A DNA stretch of 64,000 nucleotides from Actinomycetota bacterium. GTDB taxonomy: Bacteria > Actinomycetota > Thermoleophilia > Solirubrobacterales > Solirubrobacteraceae. The stretch covers positions 124,001 through 188,000 of the forward strand of contig VAXW01000003.1 of NCBI GenBank assembly GCA_005884115.1, read 5' to 3'. A program made the position numbers and the translations under genes. This document shows, piece after piece, positions 23,825 to 32,277 of this stretch; positions within the stretch are counted from its first letter, which is position 1, and every line of letters starts with the position of its first letter. The notes beneath the pieces were generated by a model that did no database searches, had not been told where the DNA came from, and worked only from the letters and a program-made list of their open reading frames with translations.

Positions 23825-24970
23825 TCAGGCAGGGTCTGGCACCTCGGTGGCGGCGCGCACGATCGAGCGATACACGAGGTCGATCGCCGGCCGCGCGCCG
23901 CCCTCTTCGACCATCAGCTTCCCCGCCGCAGCGAGCGCCGCACCGATCGTCTGCAGCGCCTCTTCGTCCTCGCCCGGGTCGGGATCTCGGCAGGCGGCGA
24001 CCGCCATTTCGAGCATCGCGACCGCTTGGTCGGCGATGCCGCTGAACAGCGCCGGACCGACGAGGCTCGCGTATCCGTAGACGCGCGCGAGGCGGCCCGA
24101 CAGCGTTATCGACGCCCCGCGCAGCGGCGCGCTCGCGGCAGGTAGGCCGTCGCCGTCGAGAAGCGCGGCCATCGTTCCCCCGAGGAGGGCGCGCGTGGTT
24201 GCATCTGATAGGCGTGCCTGGCGGGCGACCCGCAGCGCGAGGTAGAGCGTCGTTGCCGGTGCCCCGTAGGGAGGATCTGAGGCGAACACTATGCGCTCGG
24301 GCGGCACGCGCGCGAACAGCTCGATCACGTCGAGCGGAAAGAAGCACGAGATGTCATACAGCACACCCGGATGCTCGGCGAGGGCTGAGGTGAGGATGCC
24401 CTGGTCGCAGATCGCGCCATGAGCCAGGATCACGACGGCGCCGGGATGACGCAGAGCGAGGTCCACGAGTCCCTCCGCGAGCGGCGGCAGCCCCCTGCCG
24501 GCGTGGATGAGGATCGGTACGCGCTCGCTCTCCGCCAGCCTGAAGACGCCGTCCATCTCGCCCCCGTCGAACACGAAGTCCTGCGCCCGCGGGTGGAGCT
24601 TGATCCCGCGTGCGCCCGCCGCCAGGCAGCGTTCGGTCTCGCCGACCGGGTCTTCGGAGGGATCCAGCCGGCAAAAGGGCACGAGCCTGCCGTCGCTTTC
24701 TCGCGACCACTCCAGAACGCGGTCGTTGGGCACGCGGTAGCCCGGACGGCGCTCGGGATCGTGCAAGGGGAACACGCATGCTCGACGCGCCCCCGCTGCG
24801 TCCAGCAGCGAGAGCAGCTGCGGCAGCGCCAGCGAGCGACCGTCCTCGTCGAGTCCCAGGTGCGTGTGCGCGTCGATCAGTTCGCAGTCCGGCGGACGAA
24901 GGCGCTCGGTCTCGGCCAGAAACGGCGCCAGCGCCTGGGCGTACAGCGAATCGTTCACCGGCTGGACCAT
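23825..24970 (-). CDS. Amidohydrolase family protein
   Basis: 381 residues from ATG 24970. Metal-dependent TIM-barrel hydrolase features in order: DAHTHLG (first metal ligands, near residue 34), RGIKLHPRAQDF near 121, PILIHAGRGLPPLAEG, VVILAHGAICDQG and IVFASDPPYG with the final Asp near 231. This is the amidohydrolase 2 pattern, which includes decarboxylases and hydrolases; the substrate is not evident. A C-terminal helical extension of about 100 residues follows the barrel. It is divergent from the NADH dehydrogenase gene with only 11 bp between start codons. Confidence 0.82.
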   Translation of the reverse strand: MVQPVNDSLYAQALAPFLAETERLRPPDCELIDAHTHLGLDEDGRSLALPQLLSLLDAAGARRACVFPLHDPERRPGYRVPNDRVLEWSRESDGRLVPFCRLDPSEDPVGETERCLAAGARGIKLHPRAQDFVFDGGEMDGVFRLAESERVPILIHAGRGLPPLAEGLVDLALRHPGAVVILAHGAICDQGILTSALAEHPGVLYDISCFFPLDVIELFARVPPERIVFASDPPYGAPATTLYLALRVARQARLSDATTRALLGGTMAALLDGDGLPAASAPLRGASITLSGRLARVYGYASLVGPALFSGIADQAVAMLEMAVAACRDPDPGEDEEALQTIGAALAAAGKLMVEEGGARPAIDLVYRSIVRAATEVPDPA

Positions 24971-24975
24971 ATTCT
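24970..24975 (+). promoter_or_regulatory. Leaderless-type -10 box for ndh
   Basis: TATTCT followed by exactly 6 nt and the GTG start of the NADH dehydrogenase. The box overlaps the ATG of the divergent amidohydrolase gene. Confidence 0.5.
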
Positions 24976-24981
24976 GTCCGC

Positions 24982-26277
24982 GTGAGCTGGCGGGTCGTGA
25001 TCGCGGGCGGTGGCTTCGGCGGCTTCTACGCCGCTCGCGCGCTCGAGCGCACCCTGCCCAACCAGAGCGCGCGCGTCACGCTCGTCAACGACGCCAACTT
25101 CATGCTGTACACGCCGCTCCTGCCTGGCGCCGCGGGCGCGACGCTCGATCCGCGGCACGTCGTGGTCCCGCTGCGCGCGGAGCTGAAGCGCACCGAGCTG
25201 GTGATCGGCCGTGTCAGCGGGCACGATCCCGCGGGGCGCACGCTGGCCGTCGAGCGCGTCGACTCCTCACCGCTCGAGCTCGCCTATGACCAGCTCCTGA
25301 TCGCGTTGGGCTCGGTCTCGCGGACGTTGCCCATCCCCGGCCTGGCCGAGCACGGGATCGGCCTGAAGTCGCTCGCCGATGCCACCGCCGTGCGCAACCA
25401 GGTGCTTCAGTGCATGGACATCGCCGAGTCGATCGACGATCCAGCCCGCCGCCGCGAGTACCTCGGATTTGTATTTGTGGGCGCCGGCTACGCCGGCGTT
25501 GAGGGGTTGGGCGAGCTGCAGGATTTCGCGGCGCACGCGATCGAGCTGTACCCGCGCTGCCGCGCCGACGGCATGCGCTGGGTGCTCGTCGAGGCGCGCG
25601 AGCGGATCATGCAGGAGGTACCCGAGAGCCTCTCCCGGTTCGCCCAGCGCGAGCTGCTCGCGCGTGGCATCGAGGTGCGCACGCGCACTGAGCTGCTCGC
25701 ACTGAGCCAGAGCGCCGCCACGCTCTCGGGCGGCGAGACGATCCCCACGCGCACGCTCGTGTGGACGGCGGGCGTGAAGCCGAGCCCGGCGATCGCCAAG
25801 CTCGGGCTCACGCGCGACAGCAGCGGCCGGCTGCCCGTGGATCGCACCCTCCGCGTGGCCGAGCTTCCGGGGGTGTGGGCAATCGGCGACTGCGCGGCCG
25901 TTCCCGACTCCAGTCGCCCAGGTTCGCTGTGTCCCCCGACGGCGCAGCACGCCATCCGCCAGGGCCGCCTCGTGGCGCGCAACATCGCCGCCACGCTTCA
26001 GGGTCGTGAGGCGCGTCCGTTCACCTACCGAACCAAGGGAGTCGTCGCGGAGCTTGGCCGCAACAAGGCGGTCGCGATCACATTCGGCGTGCGCTGGCAG
26101 GGGTTCCCGGCCTGGCTGATCGCGCGCACATATCACCTGCTGCTGATGCCCGGAATCGGTCGCAGGCTGCGGCTGCTCGTCGATTGGAACGTCGCGCTCG
26201 TGTTCGGTCGCGACACCTCGGCGCCGGGACGATTGGGGACCCCCACGCCGCTGGAGGCCGAGCAGGAACAGGGATAG
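24982..26277 (+). CDS. Type II NADH dehydrogenase (FAD/NAD-dependent oxidoreductase)
   Basis: 431 residues from GTG 24982. The longer open frame upstream is antisense to the amidohydrolase and is rejected. The N-terminal FAD Rossmann motif is VVIAGGGFGGFYAARALE, the second NAD(H) motif is GFVFVGAGYAGVEGLGEL near residue 160, and the FAD-contacting segment is VWAIGDCAAVPD near 300. AQHAIRQG follows. The C-terminal RTYHLLLMPGIGRRLRLLVDW is a membrane-associating stretch typical of NDH-2. These enzymes pass electrons from NADH to quinone without pumping protons. Alternative: a related ferredoxin or sulfide:quinone reductase, less likely as no redox cysteine pair is seen. Confidence 0.87.
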   Translation: MSWRVVIAGGGFGGFYAARALERTLPNQSARVTLVNDANFMLYTPLLPGAAGATLDPRHVVVPLRAELKRTELVIGRVSGHDPAGRTLAVERVDSSPLELAYDQLLIALGSVSRTLPIPGLAEHGIGLKSLADATAVRNQVLQCMDIAESIDDPARRREYLGFVFVGAGYAGVEGLGELQDFAAHAIELYPRCRADGMRWVLVEARERIMQEVPESLSRFAQRELLARGIEVRTRTELLALSQSAATLSGGETIPTRTLVWTAGVKPSPAIAKLGLTRDSSGRLPVDRTLRVAELPGVWAIGDCAAVPDSSRPGSLCPPTAQHAIRQGRLVARNIAATLQGREARPFTYRTKGVVAELGRNKAVAITFGVRWQGFPAWLIARTYHLLLMPGIGRRLRLLVDWNVALVFGRDTSAPGRLGTPTPLEAEQEQG

Positions 26278-26305
26278 AGACTCCCCGCCGCCGCGCACGC
26301 GTGCG

Positions 26306-26311
26306 TATCCT
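26306..26311 (+). promoter_or_regulatory. Leaderless-type -10 box for yqeY
   Basis: TATCCT followed by 6 nt (CATCTG) and the GTG start, the same spacing as for hrcA, ndh and trpF. Confidence 0.45.
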
Positions 26312-26317
26312 CATCTG

Positions 26318-26749
26318 GTGGCCATCTCAGAGCAGATCAAGATCGACGTCCAGGACGCGATGCGCGCCGGTGAGCGCGACCGCGTCGGCGCGCTGCGGCT
26401 GGTGCTCTCAGAGCTGCAGAAGGCGGCCAAGGAGGGTGCCGACGACGAGCTCGCCGTGCTGCGTCGCGAGCGCAAGCGACGGGCCGAGGCGGCGAAGGCG
26501 TACCGCGAGGGCGGCCGCGAGGACCTGGCCGCGGCGGAGGAGGCCGAGTCCGAGCTGATCGCCGCCTACCTCCCCGCAGAGCTGTCCGATTCCGAGCTCA
26601 GCGCCATCGTCGAGCGTGCCGTCCGCGAAGCCGGCGCGGAGTCCGGCAAGGACATGGGCGTGGCGATGAAACATGCGATGGCCGCCGTCGAAGGCCGCGC
26701 CGACGGCAAGCGAGTCTCGGGAATGGTGCGGGCGGCGCTCGGCGGATGA
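26318..26749 (+). CDS. GatB/YqeY domain protein
   Basis: 143 residues from GTG 26318. The family pattern is intact: ISEQIKIDVQDAMRAGERDRVGALRLVLSELQKAAKE, then a charged KRRAEAAKAYREGGREDLAAAEEAE stretch, LIAAYLPAELSDSEL, and the C-terminal DMGVAMKHAMAAVEGRADGKRVSGMVR, which resembles the tRNA-contacting tail of the GatB amidotransferase subunit. YqeY proteins are widespread and often sit near era, ybeY or rpsU; exact role is unresolved. Next comes phoH after 51 bp. Confidence 0.93.
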   Translation: MAISEQIKIDVQDAMRAGERDRVGALRLVLSELQKAAKEGADDELAVLRRERKRRAEAAKAYREGGREDLAAAEEAESELIAAYLPAELSDSELSAIVERAVREAGAESGKDMGVAMKHAMAAVEGRADGKRVSGMVRAALGG

Positions 26750-26800
26750 GGGGCGCATGAGGGGCGCGCGCGGGGGGGCGATCGTGTCGGCACTTCAAGG

Positions 26801-27814
26801 ATGAAGACCCACCTCGAGCTTCCCGACGACGTCGCCGTCGAGCTGGCAGGAAGCCAGGACGCGGTGCTGCACGCGCTGCAGGCCCACCTCGACTGCAAGG
26901 TGTTCCTGCGCGGCAACCTGCTGACGTTCGATGGCGATGAGAACGAGACGCACGTTGGCGAGCGCGTCGTGCGCGAGCTCTCCGAGCTGATCGCGCGCGG
27001 CCACCAGATCGGGCCCGGCACGATCGCGGCGGTGACCGGCGCCCTCGATGCCCACGAGTCGCCCGCACGCGTGCTGGAGGATGTGGTCTGGCGCCACCGG
27101 GGCCTGCGTATCGCGCCCAAGACGCTCAACCAGAAGCGCTACGTGGACTCGATACGCGAGAACACCGTCACGTTCGGCGTCGGGCCGGCCGGGACAGGCA
27201 AGACGTTCCTGGCGGTGGCGCTCGCCGCCGCAGCCCTCGCCCGGCACGAGGTCAACCGGATCATCCTGACCCGGCCCGCGGTAGAGGCGGGCGAGCGGCT
27301 CGGCTTTCTGCCCGGCGACCTGATGGCCAAGGTCGACCCCTACCTGCGGCCGCTGTTCGACGCGCTCCACGACATGCTCGATCCCGAGAAGGTCTCCCAG
27401 CACATCGAGCGCGGCGTCATCGAGATCGCGCCCCTGGCGTTCATGCGCGGACGCACCCTCAACGACTCCTTCGTGATTCTCGACGAGGCGCAGAACACGA
27501 CGCCGGAGCAGATGAAGATGTTCCTCACCCGCCTCGGCTTCGGGTCGCGCATGGTCGTGACGGGGGACATCACGCAGGTCGACCTCCCGCGAGACCAGCG
27601 CTCGGGCCTGATCGTCGTCGGCGACATTCTCAACTCGATCGAGGAAATCGCGTTCGTGAGCTTCGGCGCCGAGGACGTCGTGCGCCACAAGCTCGTGCAG
27701 CGGATCGTCGAGGCCTACGACATGCACGCAAGCCGGGAGCCGGCGCACGCTCTGCCAGACGAGGCCAAGCCCAGCGAGCCCCCGGGCGCCGGGTCCGCCG
27801 AGCGCCGCAGCTGA
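26801..27814 (+). CDS. phoH: PhoH-like ATPase
   Basis: 337 residues from ATG 26801. An N-terminal region with a KH-like flavour leads to the PhoH ATPase core: TLNQKRYVDSIRENTVTFGVGPAGTGKT (Walker A about 129-136), IILTRPAVEAGERLGFLPGDL, VILDEAQNTTPEQMKMFLTR (Walker B near 226) and MVVTGDITQVDLP. PhoH proteins act with YbeY in RNA maturation and ribosome quality control in several bacteria, and here ybeY follows after 5 bp, then era. This phoH-ybeY-era order is classical and supports the assignment. Confidence 0.95.
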   Translation: MKTHLELPDDVAVELAGSQDAVLHALQAHLDCKVFLRGNLLTFDGDENETHVGERVVRELSELIARGHQIGPGTIAAVTGALDAHESPARVLEDVVWRHRGLRIAPKTLNQKRYVDSIRENTVTFGVGPAGTGKTFLAVALAAAALARHEVNRIILTRPAVEAGERLGFLPGDLMAKVDPYLRPLFDALHDMLDPEKVSQHIERGVIEIAPLAFMRGRTLNDSFVILDEAQNTTPEQMKMFLTRLGFGSRMVVTGDITQVDLPRDQRSGLIVVGDILNSIEEIAFVSFGAEDVVRHKLVQRIVEAYDMHASREPAHALPDEAKPSEPPGAGSAERRS

Positions 27815-27819
27815 TCGCG

Positions 27820-28296
27820 ATGGTCGAGGTAGAGGTCTTCGGCGCTGGGCCCACCGGCGGCGGCGGGTCGGACAAGGCGCCGGCGGCGACATTCGCGGGC
27901 GCGCGCTCGCTGACAGAAGCTGAGGTCCGGCAGCTGTGCCGCCTTGCAACGGCCGCGGCAGGAGTCCACGACGGCCACCTCGCGGTCGAGTTCGTGAGCG
28001 CTGAGCGAATCGCCGAGCTCAACGCGCGCTATCGCAGCCGGGCGACGGCGACTGACGTGCTCGCGTTTCCAGTCGACGGCGCTCTGGCGTCAGGCGGGGA
28101 GCGTCCGGACGTCGACGGCGTATGTCCGGCCGGGGCGCGCGAGCTCGGGGACGTCGTGATCTGCGCTGAGCTCGCCAGCGACGCACGCGAGGCGATCGTC
28201 CACGGCGTGCTGCATCTGGTGGGGCTCGACCACGAGACCGACAGCGGCGAGATGCTCGCGCTGCAGCGCCAGCTGCTCGCCCAGGTGGGCGTTTGA
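27820..28296 (+). CDS. ybeY: Endoribonuclease YbeY (rRNA maturation factor)
   Basis: 158 residues from ATG 27820. The catalytic zinc motif is HGVLHLVGLDHE, with three histidines near residues 127-137. The N-terminal conserved strand is LAVEFVSAERIAELNARYRSRATATDVLAFP. The first 35 residues are Gly-rich and longer than in E. coli YbeY. YbeY is a single-strand-specific endoribonuclease needed for 16S rRNA 3' processing. Its TGA overlaps the TTG start of era. Confidence 0.95.
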   Translation: MVEVEVFGAGPTGGGGSDKAPAATFAGARSLTEAEVRQLCRLATAAAGVHDGHLAVEFVSAERIAELNARYRSRATATDVLAFPVDGALASGGERPDVDGVCPAGARELGDVVICAELASDAREAIVHGVLHLVGLDHETDSGEMLALQRQLLAQVGV

Positions 28297-29183
28297 CGCG
28301 CAGCGGCTTCGTCGCCCTCGCCGGCAGGCCCAATGTCGGCAAGTCGACGCTCGTCAACGCTGCCGTCGGCGAGAAGGTCGCGATCATCTCCGAGCGTCCC
28401 CAGACCACGCGGCGTGCGATCCGCGGCGTCTGCCACCGCGGGGACTGCCAGATGATCCTCGTCGACCTGCCCGGGGTTCAGCGCGCCCGAGACGCGCTGA
28501 CCGAGCGCATGGCCGGACGAGTACAGCAAGAGCTCGCGGGAGCCGACGTCGTGCTGCACATGCTCAATGCCGAGCAGGGCATCGGAGGTGGCGATCGTTT
28601 CACCGCGCGCGCGCTGACGAGCGGCGGCTCGAGCGCAAGCTCGCGCGTGGTAGCCCTCAACAAGATCGACCGCGTTTCGCGGGCACGGGTCGCCGAGCTT
28701 CTCCAAGAGGCTCTCGCGCTCGGGGTGAGCGATGAGGTGTTCGCCATGTCCGCGCGCACGGGCGAGGGTGTCGAGGCGCTTCTCGAGCACCTCGCGCTGC
28801 AGATGCCGCCCGGGCCCTTCCTGCTCGCCGAAGGCTCCGCTTCAGACCAGTCCCAGCACGTGCTGCTGGGCGAGCTGATCCGCGAGGCCGCCATCCGCCG
28901 CACGCGCGATGAGGTCCCACATGCCCTCGAGGTCTTGGTCGAAGAGATCGAGCATCCCCGAGCCGGTCTTGCGAGGGTGCGCGCGCTCATCTGGGTCGAG
29001 AGCACCTCGCAGAAGGGGATTCTGATCGGCGCCGGCGGGCGCATGATCAAGGCAATCGGGAGCGCCGCACGTCCCGAGCTCGAACGTGAGCTCGACGCCC
29101 ACGTCCACCTCGACCTATCCGTCAAGGTCCGCCGCGCCTGGCGTGCCGATGAGGCGCTGCTCGACCGGCTCGGCATAGGCTGA
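28293..29183 (+). CDS. era: GTPase Era
   Basis: 296 residues, starting at TTG 28293, which overlaps the ybeY stop. GTPase motifs: GRPNVGKST (G1, residues 11-19), TTRRAIRG (switch I), VDLPGVQ (G3), ALNKIDRV (G4) and MSARTGEG (G5). The C-terminal KH domain has GILIGAGGRMIKAIGSAAR, the GxxG loop that binds 16S rRNA 3' end sequence. Era couples 30S subunit assembly to growth. The end is convergent with the ArsA-like gene after 8 bp; no clear terminator hairpin was found between them. Confidence 0.96.
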   Translation: MTRSGFVALAGRPNVGKSTLVNAAVGEKVAIISERPQTTRRAIRGVCHRGDCQMILVDLPGVQRARDALTERMAGRVQQELAGADVVLHMLNAEQGIGGGDRFTARALTSGGSSASSRVVALNKIDRVSRARVAELLQEALALGVSDEVFAMSARTGEGVEALLEHLALQMPPGPFLLAEGSASDQSQHVLLGELIREAAIRRTRDEVPHALEVLVEEIEHPRAGLARVRALIWVESTSQKGILIGAGGRMIKAIGSAARPELERELDAHVHLDLSVKVRRAWRADEALLDRLGIG

Positions 29184-29191
29184 CGCTCGCG

Positions 29192-30112
29192 CTAGAGCCT
29201 GCCGCGGAGCCGCTCGGCCACACCTTCCACGCCCGCGAGCGCGAGCTCCGAGGCGAACTGGAAGGGCACCGTTACGACGCGCAGGCGCCGGCGGCGCAGG
29301 CGTGCGAGCTGGTTGCGCTGAAAGCGCGCGCGAGCGTGCGCCGCGCGCGCGGCGAGGACGGCCGCCCGCGCGAGCGCCTCGTCCTCGCTCGCACGCTCGA
29401 GCTGGTCGAGCTCCGCCGCGCTGAAGCGCTGCGCGAGCACGCCGTTGACGATGACCGCGTGCAGCTCACGACCGAAACCGCCCGCCAGCCTGTCCGCGAG
29501 CTCCAGGGTCTCGGTTATCGCCATCTCCGTCGGTTGCGCAACCGCCAAGTAGCTCGTGCGCGCCGGATCCTCGAGCAGCTCGCGCACGCTCGCGGTCTGA
29601 GCGGCGACCGGTCCGACGCGCGCGATCGCTCCGAACGTGCGTGGCGACTCGAGCATCCCGAGCGCGTGGCCGGTGGCCGGCGCGTCGAGCACGACGAGCT
29701 CGTAGCTGTGCCGCGCGCGCGTTCGCTGGCGCCGTGTCAGCTCCCAGATCTTGACCATGCTCACTAGCTCTTTGGCGCCCGGAGCCGCGGCCGCGAAATA
29801 CTGGAATGTGCCGCTTCGAGCCAGCACCCGGCCCGGAACTCGGCCGCCGAGCGACTGCAGCCACTCCAGCAGCGCCTGGTCGGGGTCGATCGAGATCGAC
29901 CACAGCTTCGGTGCCAGCTGCGACTCGGTCCCGGGCTGCGGCGCTCCTGCCTGAAGGAGCGCAGGCAGCCTGGCCTGCTGACCGAGCTCGGCCACGATCG
30001 TGCGCGTGCCGGCGCGCGCTGAGAGCAGCCCGATCGCCGCGGCGACCGTGGTCTTGCCAACGCCGCCCTTGCCCGTGATCACGAGCAGCCGCTGCTCAAG
30101 CGCCGATCTCAC
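29192..30112 (-). CDS. ArsA/Get3-family ATPase
   Basis: 306 residues from GTG or ATG-equivalent start at 30112. The deviant Walker A KGGVGKTTVAAAIGLLSARAG lies at residues 15-35, and the A'-like region is VVLDAPATGHALGMLESP near 142. The ELGQQARLPALL segment replaces the usual switch I aspartate region. The paired anion- or client-binding partner gene is not adjacent. Actinobacteria often carry two such ATPases side by side, and only one is found here. ArsA-type proteins export arsenite or target tail-anchored proteins; no arsenic gene is nearby, so the substrate is unknown. Divergent from hisIE. Confidence 0.85.
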   Translation of the reverse strand: MRSALEQRLLVITGKGGVGKTTVAAAIGLLSARAGTRTIVAELGQQARLPALLQAGAPQPGTESQLAPKLWSISIDPDQALLEWLQSLGGRVPGRVLARSGTFQYFAAAAPGAKELVSMVKIWELTRRQRTRARHSYELVVLDAPATGHALGMLESPRTFGAIARVGPVAAQTASVRELLEDPARTSYLAVAQPTEMAITETLELADRLAGGFGRELHAVIVNGVLAQRFSAAELDQLERASEDEALARAAVLAARAAHARARFQRNQLARLRRRRLRVVTVPFQFASELALAGVEGVAERLRGRL

Positions 30113-30155
30113 CGGCGCGAACCTTCTCAGTTATCGGCGGCATTGCGGCGCGACC

Positions 30156-30161
30156 TACAAT
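30156..30161 (+). promoter_or_regulatory. Leaderless-type -10 box for the his-trp operon
   Basis: TACAAT, identical to the hrcA box, 7 nt before ATG 30169. Because the genes downstream overlap or lie within 60 bp of each other, this may drive the whole hisIE-trp unit. No leader peptide or trp attenuator fits in the remaining 56 bp. Confidence 0.55.
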
Positions 30162-30168
30162 CGTGCGG

Positions 30169-30798
30169 ATGAGCACACCGATTCACGCCGAGCCCATCGA
30201 CGAGCAGGTCAGCTACGACGAGCGCGGCCTGGTGCCGTGCGTGGTGCAGAGCTGGAGCACGGGAGAGGTTCTCACGCTCGCCTACATGAACGCCGCCGCG
30301 CTCGCTCGCACGCGAGCAACTGGCGAGCTCCACCTCTACAGTCGCTCGCGAGAAGATCTCTGGCACAAGGGCGAAACGAGCGGGAACATCCAGGTGGTGA
30401 AGGCGCTGCGGCTCGACTGCGACGGCGACACGCTGCTCGCCCTCGTCGAGCCCGCTGGGCCCGCGTGTCACACCGGTGAGCGCACCTGCTTTCACCGCGG
30501 TGAGCTCGTCCCGGCGGCGCCGCACGAGGTGCTGCCCCAGCTCGAGCGGACGATCTCCGACCGCGCCCGCACGCGCCCTCCGGGCTCATACACGGTCGAG
30601 CTGCTCGACGACCCTCAGCGCGTCGGCGTCAAGATGATGGAGGAGGCCGAGGAGGCGGCGCGCGCGGCGCGAGAGGAGTCGGCTCAGCGCCTGGACGAAG
30701 AGGCCGCAGACGTGCTCTATCACCTGCTCGTCCTCCTGCGCAGTCGAGACCGCGGCCTGAGGGGCGCCGAGCAGGTGCTCGATGAGCGTCGCCGCTGA
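30169..30798 (+). CDS. hisIE: Bifunctional phosphoribosyl-AMP cyclohydrolase / phosphoribosyl-ATP pyrophosphatase
   Basis: 209 residues from ATG 30169; GTG 30163 is possible. The HisI half has the zinc/metal signature: AYMNAAALARTRATGELHLYSRSREDLWHKGETSGN, DCDGDTLL and ACHTGERTCF. The HisE half (after residue about 125) has KMMEEAEEAARAAREES and DEEAADVLYHLLVLLR, the helical MazG-like metal site. The pair performs the second and third steps of histidine synthesis. Other his genes are absent from the window. The stop lies inside trpE, a 17-bp overlap that links histidine and tryptophan genes in one transcript. Confidence 0.94.
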   Translation: MSTPIHAEPIDEQVSYDERGLVPCVVQSWSTGEVLTLAYMNAAALARTRATGELHLYSRSREDLWHKGETSGNIQVVKALRLDCDGDTLLALVEPAGPACHTGERTCFHRGELVPAAPHEVLPQLERTISDRARTRPPGSYTVELLDDPQRVGVKMMEEAEEAARAAREESAQRLDEEAADVLYHLLVLLRSRDRGLRGAEQVLDERRR

Positions 30799-32272
30799 CG
30801 CGTTGCCCGTGGCGGTGCCGGTGGTGCCGAGCCTGGCCGAAGCGAAGGCGCTTTCCGCAGCGCACAACCTCATACCGGTCTGCCACACGTTCACCGAGGA
30901 CTGCGAGACGCCCGTCTCGGCCTTCCTGAAGCTACGCGAGCTCGCGCCCGGAGAGCCGGCATTCCTGCTGGAGTCCGCCGAGCAGGGCCAGCGCGTCGGG
31001 CGCTACTCGTTCATCGGGTTCCGTCCGCGATCGGTGCTGCGCTGGTCGCTCGCCGACGGCGGCGATCCTTACGCGCTCGCGGCCGCGGAGGTAGCGCGGG
31101 CGGTTCAGGCCCCATTGCCGCGCGCAACGCCGTTCGCCGGCGGCGCAGTCGGCTATTTCGGTTACGACCTGGTGCGCTCAGTCGAGCCGCTTGGGCCCCC
31201 CAACCCCGACCCACTCGGGCTCCCCGACATGGCGCTAATGCTCACGGACGTGCTCGTCACGTTCGACCACCTCAAGCACACCGTCTCGATCCTCGCCAAC
31301 GCTGACATCTCGGGCGAAGGCGAGGTGGAACGGGCCTACGCAGCCGCCTCGGCGACCATCGCCGAGGTCCGCGCCCAGCTTGCCGGACCGGTGCCGCGGG
31401 TCGAGCCCGCGCCGAGTCCGCGCGCGGTGCCGAGCTTTCAGGCGAACATGCCGCGGGAGCGCTTCGAAGGCATGGTTGAGCGGATCGTCGAGTACATCTT
31501 CGCGGGCGACGCCTTCCAGGTGGTGCCGTCGCAGCGCTGGTCGGCTCCGGTGCCCGTCGAGGCGTTCTCGATCTACAGGGGGCTGCGCGCCATCAACCCC
31601 AGCCCCTACATGTACTACCTCGACTTCGCCGACTTCCAGATCGCGGGCGCCAGTCCCGAGCCGCTGCTGACCGTGCACGGGCGCCGCGTCAGCACCAAGC
31701 CGATCGCGGGCACGCGTCCCCGGGGCGCTACACCCGAAGAGGACCGGGCCATCGCCGGCGAGCTGCTGGCCGACGAGAAGGAGCGCGCCGAGCACGTGAT
31801 GCTCGTCGATCTTGGACGCAACGACCTCGGCCGCGTATGCGAGTTCGGCACCGTGGCCGTCGACGAGCTCATGGAGATCGAGTCCTACAGCCACGTCATG
31901 CACATCGTCTCGTCGGTCTCCGGGACGCTGCGGCCCGACGTAGGCGCGATGGACGCGCTGCGCTCCGTGCTCCCAGCGGGGACGCTCTCGGGCGCGCCCA
32001 AGGTGCGCGCGATGCAGATCATCGACGAGCTCGAGCCGGTGAAGCGCGGCGGGTACGGCGGCGCGGTCGGCTATCTGAGCTACAGCGGAGATCTCGACAC
32101 GGCGATCCACATCCGCACCGTCGTCGTGCGCGACGGCGCGGCGCACGTGCAGGCGGGGGGCGGCACCGTCGCGGACGCGAGGCCCGACTACGAGTACGAG
32201 GAGTCGGTCGCCAAGACGACGGCCGTGACGCAGGCGATCGAGCTTGCTTGCGAACAGCTCGACTGGCCGTGA
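30782..32272 (+). CDS. trpE: Anthranilate synthase component I
   Basis: 496 residues from ATG 30782. N-terminal part: PVCHTFTEDCETPVSAFLKL and FLLESAEQGQRVGRYSFIG, the region that binds feedback tryptophan (LLES is the usual Trp-site motif). Chorismate-binding domain: FQVVPSQRW, INPSPYMYYLDF, GASPEPLL, TKPIAGTRPRGATPEEDRA, EHVMLVDLGRNDLGRV, HIVSSVSGTL, AGTLSGAPKVRAMQIIDELEP and GAVGYLSYSGDLDTAIHIRT. It forms anthranilate with TrpG from chorismate and glutamine. Overlaps hisIE at the 5' end and trpG at the 3' end. Confidence 0.97.
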   Translation: MSVAADALPVAVPVVPSLAEAKALSAAHNLIPVCHTFTEDCETPVSAFLKLRELAPGEPAFLLESAEQGQRVGRYSFIGFRPRSVLRWSLADGGDPYALAAAEVARAVQAPLPRATPFAGGAVGYFGYDLVRSVEPLGPPNPDPLGLPDMALMLTDVLVTFDHLKHTVSILANADISGEGEVERAYAAASATIAEVRAQLAGPVPRVEPAPSPRAVPSFQANMPRERFEGMVERIVEYIFAGDAFQVVPSQRWSAPVPVEAFSIYRGLRAINPSPYMYYLDFADFQIAGASPEPLLTVHGRRVSTKPIAGTRPRGATPEEDRAIAGELLADEKERAEHVMLVDLGRNDLGRVCEFGTVAVDELMEIESYSHVMHIVSSVSGTLRPDVGAMDALRSVLPAGTLSGAPKVRAMQIIDELEPVKRGGYGGAVGYLSYSGDLDTAIHIRTVVVRDGAAHVQAGGGTVADARPDYEYEESVAKTTAVTQAIELACEQLDWP

Positions 32273-32277
32273 CGGCG

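Noticed and set aside
24610..24981. Long 5' extension of the NADH dehydrogenase frame
   Set aside because: It lies antisense to the amidohydrolase gene and is Arg/Pro-rich; the flavin motif starts right after GTG 24982.
30113..30168. trp leader peptide or attenuator before the his-trp operon
   Set aside because: The gap is 56 bp, contains no ORF with Trp codons and no competing hairpins.
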